Below, in pieces: positions 7,886-16,598 of a stretch of DNA of 64,000 bases. Below the pieces are notes generated by a model. It ran no database searches. It was not told the origin of the DNA and was given only the letters and a program-made list of their open reading frames with translations. The number at the start of each line of letters is the position of its first letter. Position 1 is the stretch's first letter. A program made the translations under genes and the position numbers. The DNA lies in assembly GCF_001676725.1 (NCBI RefSeq), contig NZ_CP016172.1, positions 744,001 through 808,000 on the forward strand, read 5' to 3'. The stretch comes from Bordetella flabilis. GTDB lineage: Bacteria; Pseudomonadota; Gammaproteobacteria; Burkholderiales; Burkholderiaceae_B.

Positions 7886-9226
7886 ATGAGCAATGAGGAA
7901 CGTATCAAGGGCTGGCGGGCGCGCCGGCAGGATCGGAACTACGCCGTAGGTGCCGGCGTTGCCGCGTGGCGCCTGGATCTCGCCACGCTGTTCGACGCCA
8001 TGTCGTCGCCGGCGGTCATGGTCAAGCGGTTGGTGGCGCGACTGCAAGGTGAGCGGCACGATACCGTGGCCGCTCGCCGGGCGGTATACGAGGCCGTACA
8101 GGCGGAGCTGGAGCAAGAGGGCCAGCGCACGGGCGTCGAGGATACGTTCGCGGATTTTGCCCGTCGGCGCCTGCGTATCATGGTTCGCCTGCTCGAACAG
8201 GATCTGCGCGCGGGTGTCGATGTGTTCCAGCCTGGCTACGTGCCGTCCGCCCTGGAGGCGGAAGACGCGCGACTGGGCGTGGCGCATCAACGGCGCGTTC
8301 AGCGGCGAAAACTGGACGACGAGCGGGACGCCCGCCGGCATGCGTCCCGCAACGACATCGCGCTGCAACGCGAGCTTCCTGAAGACGAGGCCCAGGACCT
8401 CGCGATCCTGCGCGAACGCTTGCATGCATTGCACCTGGGGCAGCGGCCGCGGGCCGCAGACGAGGCCGGACTGCGCCTGCGCACCCTGCTGCCGCTGTTC
8501 GTCTATCAGTTGCACGTGATGCAGGGGGAAAGCCGGGTAGCCCTGCTCTGGGCGCTGGTCGGCCCGGTGGTGTTGCTGACGCTGATCTCGTCGCTGTATT
8601 TCCTGATGGGCACCCATTACATCCTTGGGATGGATGTGCGGACGTTCTCTCTGTTGGGCGCGACCACCTGGATCATGTTCAGGCAGATTGTTTTCCGCAG
8701 CAGCACGGGCTATGTGTCGGCCAGGGGTTTGCTGAATTTCGAAGGGGTCACGCCGCTGATGTGCGCGCTGGTGCAGGCGCTTATCTATGTGTCGGTGTAT
8801 CTGGTGGTGTTCGGCGTGTTGATCGGGGCGGGCAGTGCGCTGGACCTGATCACGCTGCCCGTCAGCTGGGCCGGTTTCCTGTTGTATGTCGTGTTGATGG
8901 GGGCCGGCGGCGCGGCGCTCGGCGTGCTGTTCGGCGCGATTGCAACCGCCTGGCATTTCTTCCTCAGGCTCGCGCCGGTGATCGAACGGTTCCTGCAGAT
9001 TTTCTCCAGCGTGTTCTTTGTCTCGGAGCAACTGCCGGAGCAACTGCGTCCCTGGCTCCTCTGGTCGCCATTCGCGCACGGCATGCAGCTTCTGCGATCG
9101 GCCTATTTCGCCAACTACACGTCGCAGGATGCAAGCTTGGGCTATTTCCTGACTTCGCTGGTTTTTCTAGGCGTTGTCGCCCTGGCCGGCGAGCGCCTGG
9201 CGCGCAGCCATATCCAGCCTATGTGA
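7886..9226 (+). CDS. vexB: Capsule ABC exporter membrane subunit VexB (KpsM family) with long N-terminal extension
   Basis: Inner-membrane permease of the ABC-2/KpsM type. About six hydrophobic segments lie between residue 215 and the end, preceded by the typical LLPLFVYQLHVMQGESR entry (200-216). KpsM-type proteins are usually about 260 residues; this one has 446. The extra 195 N-terminal residues are charged and probably helical (an RRVQRRKLDDERDARR stretch near 136-151), with no membrane segment and no Walker motif that I can see. No Met lies near the canonical start, so the extension is hard to remove by choosing another start. No clear Shine-Dalgarno precedes ATG 7886, so coupling to vexA is likely. 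The role of the extension is unknown. Confidence 0.85.
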   Translation: MSNEERIKGWRARRQDRNYAVGAGVAAWRLDLATLFDAMSSPAVMVKRLVARLQGERHDTVAARRAVYEAVQAELEQEGQRTGVEDTFADFARRRLRIMVRLLEQDLRAGVDVFQPGYVPSALEAEDARLGVAHQRRVQRRKLDDERDARRHASRNDIALQRELPEDEAQDLAILRERLHALHLGQRPRAADEAGLRLRTLLPLFVYQLHVMQGESRVALLWALVGPVVLLTLISSLYFLMGTHYILGMDVRTFSLLGATTWIMFRQIVFRSSTGYVSARGLLNFEGVTPLMCALVQALIYVSVYLVVFGVLIGAGSALDLITLPVSWAGFLLYVVLMGAGGAALGVLFGAIATAWHFFLRLAPVIERFLQIFSSVFFVSEQLPEQLRPWLLWSPFAHGMQLLRSAYFANYTSQDASLGYFLTSLVFLGVVALAGERLARSHIQPM

Positions 9227-9235
9227 GGGGCAGCA

Positions 9236-9955
9236 ATGATCCATCTCAACGGTGTAACGGATGAGCCTTATGCCTTCGGAAACAGGCAGCCGCTGCTTGC
9301 CAATGTCGATCTGGACATTCCCGTCGGGCGCTATGCGTTGCTCTCGCCCTCGCCGGAACTGCATCGCCAGATTATCGATGTGTTGTGCCGCCTGCGTCCC
9401 CCGCGCGAGGGCTTCGTCAGCCACGGTGGAAGAGTTTCCTGGGCGATAGGACGGCAAGGCTTCATCCGCGGCAAGGCAAACGGACTGCGCATGATCGAGT
9501 TCGTTTGCGAGATGTACGAGCTCGACGCGGATGCCACGGTCGACTTTGTCGCGGACCTCATCAGCGAGCCCGCAACGCTGGCCACGCCCATGGAACATTG
9601 GCCGCTGTACGTACGGCAGGAGTTCTCCTTCGCGCTCGCGCTGGCGCCTGCCTTCGATGTCTACGTCATCGAAGCGGCCATGCCCTTCGAGCCCTGCCGC
9701 TTCACCCGTCTCTGGCTGGCGCTGTTCGAAGAACGGCTGGTTGGCCGGACGCTTGTTTTTTCCAGTTATCGCCAGAACCAGCTGGCGGACTATTGCTTCA
9801 AAGGCCTGGTTTATGAACGAAGCAGTCTCAGAATCGAAGATGACCTCGACCGGTGCATCCTCAAGTACCCGCCCCGACGATCCAGGAGCGAATCCGGCAG
9901 CGCAGGAGAGGACACTTTCGCAAGCGACTTCGGGGAAAGCCAGCTCGGGCTCTGA
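9236..9955 (+). CDS. vexC: VexC/KpsT-type ABC subunit with all ATPase motifs degenerate
   Basis: Its 239 residues align along their length with KpsT-type capsule ABC ATPases: the start MIHLNGVT, a RVSWAIGRQGF segment matching the usual SWPxGxxGGF, and an FDVYVIE segment at Walker B. The functional motifs are gone. Where GRNGAGKST should be, residues 37-45 read SPSPELHRQ, with His43 in place of the Walker A Lys. The signature SSGM is PLYV. Walker B DE is EA. The H-loop His is Tyr (SSYRQ). The frame is intact and the gene is in the expected place, so this is not simple decay. It may be a structural pseudo-ATPase; no other capsule NBD is in the window. The last 143 bp overlap vexD. Confidence 0.8.
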   Translation: MIHLNGVTDEPYAFGNRQPLLANVDLDIPVGRYALLSPSPELHRQIIDVLCRLRPPREGFVSHGGRVSWAIGRQGFIRGKANGLRMIEFVCEMYELDADATVDFVADLISEPATLATPMEHWPLYVRQEFSFALALAPAFDVYVIEAAMPFEPCRFTRLWLALFEERLVGRTLVFSSYRQNQLADYCFKGLVYERSSLRIEDDLDRCILKYPPRRSRSESGSAGEDTFASDFGESQLGL

Positions 9956-11108
9956 GGGCGAATCCGAGATCGAGCGCCGCCAGCGCGAGCGTCACGCGGC
10001 GCTGCGCGAGCGCCGGCGCCAGCGTTGGATCAACGCGGGCATCGTCGTCGCGCCGGTAGCGCTCGTCCTGGCCTATCTGTTCTCCATCGCGACGCCGCGC
10101 TACGAAGCGGAGTCCCGGTTTTTCGTGCAATCGGGTTCCGGCCAGCAATCCGCGGGAGCAGGGGCGGGCAATCTGCTATCCACGGGGAACATGCCGGCCA
10201 TGCTTGGCGGTTTCGTGGACGGATGGGCGGTCAGCGACTTTCTCAAATCGCGCGACTGCATGCGCCAACTTGACGAGAAAGTGGGATTGCGCCGCTACCT
10301 GGTCCATACCGGGCCGGACTTCGCCAACCGCCTTCCGCCGGACGCGAGCGAGGATGATCTCTATCGCGCGTACCAGGCCTCGGTTGAAGTCTCCTTCAAT
10401 GTGCTGGAGCAGATCGATGTGCTGCGCGTGAGCGCGTTCTCGCCGGAAGACGCGGCGATCCTGTCGAAGGCCCTGATCGGCCTGGCGGAGGACTTTGTCA
10501 GCCGGATGAACGAGAAGGGTGTCGCGGACAAGCTGAAGGTGAGCGAGGAAGCGGTGAGACGGGCGGAGCGCAAGGCGCTCGAGGCCAGGGATGCCCTGAC
10601 GGCGTGGCGGACGGCTCACGGCAATATCGACCCCACGGCGTCCGTGGCGATGCTGCTGAACCTGTCCAGCCAGCTCGAGGGCGAACTGAGCAACGCCCAG
10701 ATCAATCTCGACAAGCTGCGCGCGCTGGGCAATAAGGACCATCCCATGCTGAAGCCCGCCCAGATGCAGGTCGCGGCCCTGCAAAAGAGGATAGTGGCCG
10801 TGCGTCGCCGCCTGAGCGGCGAGGGCAATACGGAAGCCAAGCAGCTTAAATCGTACGAGGCGCTGCGAAACGCCCAGGCGTTCGCCGATTCGAACCTTAC
10901 CCTGGCGCAGCAGTCGTATCAGCAGGCGATGGTGGATGCCCTGCGATTGCAGCGGTACTTGTCCATCATCGCGCAGCCGGTTCCAACCGACCAGCCCAGC
11001 AGCCCGCGCTGGATGAACCTGCTGCTGCAAGCCCTCGCCGTGGGCTTTGTACTGATGTTCATCACTCGCATAGGGATGGCCTTGCTGAGGGGGTTGCGCC
11101 ATGGTTGA
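9813..11108 (+). CDS. vexD: Capsule export inner-membrane/periplasmic adaptor VexD (KpsE, PCP family)
   Basis: Polysaccharide co-polymerase-type protein that would link the VexB/C transporter to VexA across the periplasm. There is a basic cytoplasmic N-terminus (about 62 residues, rich in Arg/Glu), then a membrane segment WINAGIVVAPVALVLAYLFS. A periplasmic domain with long helical coiled-coil stretches follows, then a C-terminal membrane segment (LLLQALAVGFVLMFITR). ATG 9813 gives 431 residues, close to the 434 I recall for Salmonella VexD; ATG 9840 is an alternative. Either start lies inside vexC, so the two genes overlap by 116-143 bp in different frames. vexE begins eight bases before its stop codon. 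Confidence 0.85.
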   Translation: MNEAVSESKMTSTGASSSTRPDDPGANPAAQERTLSQATSGKASSGSEGESEIERRQRERHAALRERRRQRWINAGIVVAPVALVLAYLFSIATPRYEAESRFFVQSGSGQQSAGAGAGNLLSTGNMPAMLGGFVDGWAVSDFLKSRDCMRQLDEKVGLRRYLVHTGPDFANRLPPDASEDDLYRAYQASVEVSFNVLEQIDVLRVSAFSPEDAAILSKALIGLAEDFVSRMNEKGVADKLKVSEEAVRRAERKALEARDALTAWRTAHGNIDPTASVAMLLNLSSQLEGELSNAQINLDKLRALGNKDHPMLKPAQMQVAALQKRIVAVRRRLSGEGNTEAKQLKSYEALRNAQAFADSNLTLAQQSYQQAMVDALRLQRYLSIIAQPVPTDQPSSPRWMNLLLQALAVGFVLMFITRIGMALLRGLRHG

Positions 11109-13005
11109 AACGATTGTTGCGAGTCGTCCCGCGTCCCCCGACGCCACCGCCCGGCTGCTTGATGTCATCCAGAAGATCCGGTCGGCGACGGATCCCGCTC
11201 TGGATATGGCCCGGCTTGCCCCCGAGCTGGTGCAGGCCGCGGATGGCGGGCGCGACGTCAGGCGATTGCTGGTTTCCCCCTTCGTGCGAGAGGGCGCGTT
11301 GGCGCCCGCGATCGCCGCGATGGAGGTTCTCGTGGCCGCCTATCCGTCGCGAGCCGAGGAGCGCCGCTTTCTCGCCAGCCTGTTGGGGCGATCGGAGCAG
11401 TGGGGGCGGGCGATCGCCGAAGCGGACGCCGCTGCCGGCATCGAGCCCGATTCCGCGACGCTGCATGCCGCCCGGATCCAGCTTCGCCTGCAGGCCGGAC
11501 AGGTGGCGGAGGCCGCGGCGGTTGCGCGGGCGACCGCCGGCATGGCGGCCAGCGAGCCGGGCGAGGCCTATTTCTGGATGATGGCATTCATGCGCGACGG
11601 GGATACCGCCGAAGCGGCGCACACGGCAGCGGCGCTGGATCCACAGAGGCTGCCGAATGAACGCGTGGCGGCAATGGCCGTGCGCGCCCTGTTCGAGGAT
11701 GGCAGGACGGAAGCGGCGATCAGCCTTGGCGACGCGGCGCTGAAGGCAGGCCACGATTGCGCCGCGCTGCGTACCCAACTCGGGCAGGCGCACCTGCGGC
11801 GCGGCACCGAGGAAGACCGCAAGGTGCACGCGGTGGCGCATTTCGAGACCGCCTTGAGAGCATCGCCATCGGATGTGAGAGTGCTGTCGCTTTACGGCGA
11901 AACGCTGCTGCGGGCCGGACGCTACAAGGACGCCTTGGCGCCGTTGAAGCAGGCGATCGACCTGGCGCCGGAATTGGAACAGACCCGGGTGCTCTATGCG
12001 CGCGCCCTGCGCTATTCGGCCCAGTATGCCGATGCCGCCGAGCAGCTTGTGAAGGTCCTGGAGAAATCCCCGGAAAAACTGCTCTGGCAGCGTGCCGCCA
12101 TCGGCGCGCTATCCCAGGCAGGCCGTAAGCAGGAAGCCGAAGCACTGTTCGAGCAGTATCTGTCGAAACGCAGCCAGCAGCTTCCGGACACTTTCCAGGA
12201 AGCCCTGGCGCAGCTGGACAAGCGGCTCGATACAGCTTCGATACCGCAGGCGCGCTTCGATTGGGCGTGGTCGATGCGAGGCAATACCGATGTCGATCGC
12301 GCGCAATGGGAGCGGGCGGCGCGCTGGGGCCACCTGGTGGACCATCTTCTGTTCGACTGGCTCGAATGCCGCGAGGATCGCGTCGAAGAGGCAATGACGC
12401 TGCTCGGAGAGCTCGATAGCGCAGAGCGCTTCTTCGCGCCCTTGCTGGCGTCGGGCCGGGGTGTCGTGGTCGCGACTGCGCACGTCGGTCCCATGTATGC
12501 GGGGCTGATGGCATTGGAACTGGTGGGCATTCCGTCGCGCTGGCTCGCGACCGCGCCCAGCATAGCCCGGACCAGCTACGCCGAGGCCTTGATCTCCACC
12601 GCCGACCAGACCGAAGCGCAGGTCGCCAAGGCGTGCATGCGCGCGCTCGGTTCCGGCTATGTGCTATGCCTGGCCGTCGACGGCGCAGCCAACCCGGCGG
12701 CGCCGCGCACGACCTTCGAGGGGCAGGAAGTGACGTACTCGGGTTTCGCCGCCCACATGGCGCATCGCCTCGACCTGCCCTCGGTTTTCTATACCCCCCG
12801 CTGGGAGAACGGCCTTGTCACGTTCACGCTCGAAATGCTGCCCAGGGTCACGCCCGGCGAGGACGCTGCTGCGTATGCGCATCGATGGCAGCAGGCGTAT
12901 TTCGAAAAGCTGCGGGAGCACCTGGCCGGCCCGCCGGAGAACCTGCGCTTGAGCGGGGGCATCTGGCGGCACGTGAAGTCCCCGGACCGCAGCGTGCAGC
13001 AATAG
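11101..13005 (+). CDS. vexE: Vi terminal acyltransferase VexE
   Basis: A 634-residue cytoplasmic protein. Residues 1 to about 390 are TPR-like helical repeats. The C-terminal 240 residues resemble the lysophospholipid-acyltransferase (LpxL/HtrB) fold. In Salmonella, VexE is reported to add beta-hydroxyacyl chains to the reducing-end HexNAc that anchors the capsule. The candidate catalytic histidine is His461 in [10 protein letters not shown]. LpxL-type enzymes carry HX4D/E, but here the fifth position after His is Tyr466, a deviation worth noting. The ATG at 11101 overlaps the vexD stop, indicating coupling. tviC follows 14 nt after its stop. Confidence 0.85.
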   Translation: MVETIVASRPASPDATARLLDVIQKIRSATDPALDMARLAPELVQAADGGRDVRRLLVSPFVREGALAPAIAAMEVLVAAYPSRAEERRFLASLLGRSEQWGRAIAEADAAAGIEPDSATLHAARIQLRLQAGQVAEAAAVARATAGMAASEPGEAYFWMMAFMRDGDTAEAAHTAAALDPQRLPNERVAAMAVRALFEDGRTEAAISLGDAALKAGHDCAALRTQLGQAHLRRGTEEDRKVHAVAHFETALRASPSDVRVLSLYGETLLRAGRYKDALAPLKQAIDLAPELEQTRVLYARALRYSAQYADAAEQLVKVLEKSPEKLLWQRAAIGALSQAGRKQEAEALFEQYLSKRSQQLPDTFQEALAQLDKRLDTASIPQARFDWAWSMRGNTDVDRAQWERAARWGHLVDHLLFDWLECREDRVEEAMTLLGELDSAERFFAPLLASGRGVVVATAHVGPMYAGLMALELVGIPSRWLATAPSIARTSYAEALISTADQTEAQVAKACMRALGSGYVLCLAVDGAANPAAPRTTFEGQEVTYSGFAAHMAHRLDLPSVFYTPRWENGLVTFTLEMLPRVTPGEDAAAYAHRWQQAYFEKLREHLAGPPENLRLSGGIWRHVKSPDRSVQQ

Positions 13006-13019
13006 GGAGCGAAGACTTG

Positions 13020-14108
13020 ATGAAACCAACCGGACTTGAAAAAGATATGACCATCTCGCCGTGGCTGCTCGATGAAACTCAACGCGACCTTCGCGATGAA
13101 CTGCTGGCGCAGCGCCGCCGCTGGCTGGTGACCGGAGCGGCAGGCTTCATCGGCTCCAATCTCGTGGAAACGCTGCTGCTCCTGGGCCAGGATGTGCACG
13201 GCCTGGACAATTTTTCCACCGGACATCGGCGGAACCTGGACGAGATCCGCAAGAACGTCGGCGAAGACCGCTGGTCGCGGTTTACGCTGCACGAAGCGGA
13301 CATCCGCGACATGCCTGCGTGCGAACGGGCCGTCGCCGGCGTCGATTACGTGCTTCACCAGGCCGCGCTGGGTTCGGTTCCGCGTTCCGTGAAGGATCCG
13401 TTGACCTCGCACCAGGTAAATGTGTCGGGCTTCCTGAATATCCTGGATGCGGCTCGGCGGGCGCCGATCCGCGGTTTTGTCTATGCCGCATCCAGTTCCA
13501 CCTATGGCGACGAACCCAATCTGCCCAAACGCGAAGACCGGATCGGCAAGCCCTTGTCGCCGTATGCGGCCACCAAGCTCATGGATGAGATCTATGCCGA
13601 CGTCTTCCGGCGCACGTATGGATTCGCCTCCACGGGGCTGCGCTACTTCAATGTATTCGGTCCGCGCCAGGATCCGAACGGGGCGTATGCGGCCGTGATC
13701 CCGAAATGGATCTCTTCCATGATCGAGGGGGAAGCGGTCCAGATCAACGGCGATGGGGAAACCAGCCGGGATTTCTGCTTCGTGGGAAATGTGGTGCAGG
13801 CGAACCTGCGCGCCGCATTGCGTCAGGCCGCGGGCGCCTGCGAGGTATATAACGTTGCCGTCGGCGGCCGCACGACGCTCAACGATCTGTTCGGCATCAT
13901 CCGCGACGGTTTGGCGCCGCATGGCTTCGAGTACGCGCGCGCGCCGGAGTACCGGCCGTTCCGCGAAGGCGATGTGCGCCATTCGCAGGCCGACGTATCG
14001 AAGGCGCAGGCAGGGATCGGCTACGCGCCGCTCGTCGATCTGCGGCGTGGGATGACGGAGGCGTTGCCGTGGTACATCGCTTTTCTGACCGCCCGGGCGG
14101 CCGCCTGA
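13020..14108 (+). CDS. tviC: UDP-GlcNAcA C4-epimerase TviC
   Basis: Extended short-chain dehydrogenase of the NAD-dependent epimerase family. It would convert UDP-GlcNAcA (from TviB) to UDP-GalNAcA, the Vi building block. The NAD-binding GAAGFIGS motif is near residues 39-46 and the active-site YAATK begins at Tyr182. Conserved blocks such as [11 protein letters not shown] and SRDFCFV match TviC/WbpP proteins. ATG 13020 has GGGAG at 13005-13009 and gives 362 residues; ATG 13047 would give 353, nearer the 348 I recall for Salmonella. In Salmonella tviC follows tviB; here it sits after vexE, so the locus is rearranged. Confidence 0.9.
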   Translation: MKPTGLEKDMTISPWLLDETQRDLRDELLAQRRRWLVTGAAGFIGSNLVETLLLLGQDVHGLDNFSTGHRRNLDEIRKNVGEDRWSRFTLHEADIRDMPACERAVAGVDYVLHQAALGSVPRSVKDPLTSHQVNVSGFLNILDAARRAPIRGFVYAASSSTYGDEPNLPKREDRIGKPLSPYAATKLMDEIYADVFRRTYGFASTGLRYFNVFGPRQDPNGAYAAVIPKWISSMIEGEAVQINGDGETSRDFCFVGNVVQANLRAALRQAAGACEVYNVAVGGRTTLNDLFGIIRDGLAPHGFEYARAPEYRPFREGDVRHSQADVSKAQAGIGYAPLVDLRRGMTEALPWYIAFLTARAAA

Positions 14109-14119
14109 AAGGAGCCGAT

Positions 14120-15304
14120 ATGATGCGCTTGCTGCTTGCTTTGGCGTTGTTGTATGGCGGCGCGGCGGCCGCCAGCCAGTCGTGCGACATCCCGGACGAG
14201 CATTGTCCGGCCGTCTCGTCGCTTCTACAGCAACGGCAAGGCTACGGGGCGAAGGCCACAGGCGGCCTGGGCGGGCGGTTCGTCGAGGTGACGTCCGACA
14301 AGGACGCGGGGCCGGGAACACTGCGCGCCGCGCTGAAGCACGCGAAGGGGCCCACGTGGATCCGCTTTGCTTCCGACATGACCATCGTGCTGGACTCCCA
14401 GCTCCGCGTGCCGTCGAACATTACGATCGATGGACGCGGGCGGCATGTCACCTTGATCGACGATGGGCTCGGAATCTACCGCAGCAGGAATGTCATCGTT
14501 ACCCATCTCACGATAGACGGCCGATTGAGCAGGCTCACGCAGGCCGTGAATGTGGCCAATGGCAGCCAGGATGTGTGGGTAGACCACCTGGATCTCTCGC
14601 GATTCTCGGATCGACTGCTGAACGTGAAGAACGGCTCGACAGATGTCACGGTTTCATGGAACAAGTTTCATGACTCCAACAAGGTCATGCTGCTCAACAA
14701 CATTACTTCGTCGAATCTCTTCAAGAACTACGAACGGGATTCGATCGCCCGGGTGACGCTGCACCACAATTACTTCCTGAACACCGTACAGCGCAATCCG
14801 AGAGCCCAATTCGGCACTTTCCACCTGTTCAACAACCTGGTGGAAAACTGGGACTTCTACGGCATGAGCTTCAGCCTCGCCGCCCGGGCATTGGTCGAGG
14901 GAAACATGTTCAGCAACGCATCGCGGCGCAACTGCACCGAACCGAAATTCTTCCCGACCGTTGAAGGTATCAACGTGAACTACTGCCGCTATATACCGGA
15001 GGCCCCCGGGAGAAGCGCGCTGGCCAACGGCGAGTCCGACCGGCGGAATTACGAGAAATCAAAGGGCCAGTATGGCTACCAGCACGACTTCAAGGCATTC
15101 TTGCGCGTGAAGGACAATCTTTACCTGGGCGACGCGAAAGCAGTCCTGGAGGACTACCGCCCGGAGTCGGTGCCGAATCCGCCGTACTGCTACGGGTATG
15201 AGCGGCCGACGCCGGAACTCGCCGATAAGATCCGCAGGCTGGCTGGCAATACACAGGAAGTTGTCCCTGCCGTTATCGCGCGGAGCGGATCGGCGTGCCC
15301 CTGA
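14120..15304 (+). CDS. vexL: Secreted pectate-lyase-like (PL1 fold) protein, probable Vi polysaccharide lyase
   Basis: A signal peptide (MMRLLLALALLYGGAAAA) is followed by a parallel beta-helix protein of the pectate lyase 1 family, 394 residues from ATG 14120 behind GGAG. The family motif VWVDHLDLS starts near residue 152. The catalytic segment RNPRAQFG keeps the first Arg (225) and Pro (227) of RxPxxR, but has Gln230 for the second Arg. Vi is an alpha-1,4-GalNAcA chain, chemically close to polygalacturonate, and the gene is the last of the capsule operon. I recall that such Burkholderiales loci encode a Vi lyase named VexL. Activity on Vi is therefore likely, but it is inferred from fold and context. 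Confidence 0.72.
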   Translation: MMRLLLALALLYGGAAAASQSCDIPDEHCPAVSSLLQQRQGYGAKATGGLGGRFVEVTSDKDAGPGTLRAALKHAKGPTWIRFASDMTIVLDSQLRVPSNITIDGRGRHVTLIDDGLGIYRSRNVIVTHLTIDGRLSRLTQAVNVANGSQDVWVDHLDLSRFSDRLLNVKNGSTDVTVSWNKFHDSNKVMLLNNITSSNLFKNYERDSIARVTLHHNYFLNTVQRNPRAQFGTFHLFNNLVENWDFYGMSFSLAARALVEGNMFSNASRRNCTEPKFFPTVEGINVNYCRYIPEAPGRSALANGESDRRNYEKSKGQYGYQHDFKAFLRVKDNLYLGDAKAVLEDYRPESVPNPPYCYGYERPTPELADKIRRLAGNTQEVVPAVIARSGSACP

Positions 15305-15352
15305 TCCGGATGGGTGGTCGGAAGGCGTGCGCGGATGCCGGCACGCCGGCGC

Positions 15353-16543
15353 TCAGCCGGGATAGTGGGCGAGGGACGTCTGGTCGAGTTCGAACACGTC
15401 CGCCAGCCAATCCAGCATCAGCTCCTGTCCCAGTGTGGGGTTGTCGTGCTGGCAGTGCTCGGCCCCGGTCTCTTCCTCGCTGGTCAGCCGTAGCGTGGCG
15501 TTGACGCCGTGCTCGACGGCATAGTCATGCACCTTCTTCACGGCTTCCACGCCCAGCACGTCGTGACCGCCATGGATGATCAGGTACGGGCATTTCATTT
15601 TGTCGAGAACGCCCTCCAGTTTGAACGGCTTGGCGATCTCGGTGGCCTCAGCCATGCTCTTGGCGCCGAACACCCATTTGATATGGCCGGCCAGGCCATG
15701 ATTGTCGTCGCGGGTTTTCCAGCGCTCGTGAATGTCCCATATCGCGCCATGCGAGATGCAGGCCGCGAGCCTGGGCTCCATTGAGCCGGCACGCGCAGCA
15801 TAGTAGCCCCCAAGGCTGGAGCCGCTCACCGCGATGCGGGCAGGGTCGACGTCCTTGCGCTGCGTCAGCCAGTCGATGCACTTGCCGATCGGCACTTCGT
15901 AGTCGTGGCGGGTTACCAGTCCGTGCCGGCGCAGCGCACCGCCCTGGCCGGGCCCATCGACCAGCAGCACCGACATCCCGCGCTGCAGGGCACCGCGCCC
16001 GGTCATGAACCAGAGCTCGTCCTTGAACGAATCGAGGCCGCCGACCGAGATCAGCACGGGCTGGCGATCGCCCCCGTTGGCCGATCGGATGAAATAGGCG
16101 GGCAGTGGCTTGCCCGGCTCATAGGGAATGTCGACGATTTCGGCCTTCGGCGTGAGTTGCCGCAGGAACTTGTGCGAAGCCTCTTCGCAGCGGTCGAAGG
16201 TGGGCAGCCGCCGCGGATCGTCCGCCGCCAGCCAGAATTCGGCTTCGCGGAAATAATTCGCGGCGCGCAGCCAGCAGTTCATGGCGGTACGTATGTGCTT
16301 GCGCCCGAATTCCTCGTCGCCGCGGAGATCGTTGCGTTCGCCGATATGCATCCATTCGCGATGCCAGCTGTCGAAATCGTTGGCGATGATCTTGCTGCCC
16401 GCCTGGAAGACTTCGCTGACCGCGCCGCCGCCTTCCTGGGTTTCGCCCAGGCCGCGGCGGAACTGGTAGGACATCCAGAAATCTTCGGGCCAATGGTGCC
16501 AGCCGAAGGGCTCATAGCGAGGTGGCTTAGCGGTATCGTTCAT
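15353..16543 (-). CDS. Alpha/beta hydrolase, 2,6-dihydroxypseudooxynicotine-hydrolase/FrsA-like
   Basis: A 396-residue cytoplasmic alpha/beta hydrolase with an N-terminal helical cap of about 150 residues. The nucleophile elbow is GSSLGG, a GGHD near the C-terminus carries the likely acid, and EHCQHD carries the likely catalytic His. The large cap plus this triad is typical of the family that includes 2,6-dihydroxypseudooxynicotine hydrolase and related C-C bond hydrolases or esterases. ATG 16543 follows GGAG with a 6-nt gap; a TTG at 16558 is less likely. It is the last gene of a - strand cluster with two Bug receptors and a BtrH-like gene, suggesting a catabolic substrate taken up through a tripartite transporter. 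The substrate is unknown. Confidence 0.75.
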   Translation of the reverse strand: MNDTAKPPRYEPFGWHHWPEDFWMSYQFRRGLGETQEGGGAVSEVFQAGSKIIANDFDSWHREWMHIGERNDLRGDEEFGRKHIRTAMNCWLRAANYFREAEFWLAADDPRRLPTFDRCEEASHKFLRQLTPKAEIVDIPYEPGKPLPAYFIRSANGGDRQPVLISVGGLDSFKDELWFMTGRGALQRGMSVLLVDGPGQGGALRRHGLVTRHDYEVPIGKCIDWLTQRKDVDPARIAVSGSSLGGYYAARAGSMEPRLAACISHGAIWDIHERWKTRDDNHGLAGHIKWVFGAKSMAEATEIAKPFKLEGVLDKMKCPYLIIHGGHDVLGVEAVKKVHDYAVEHGVNATLRLTSEEETGAEHCQHDNPTLGQELMLDWLADVFELDQTSLAHYPG

Positions 16544-16598
16544 CGTTTTCTCCGTCAAAGTGAATTGCTGCCGTCTTGCGTTATTCTCGCGGCCGCTC

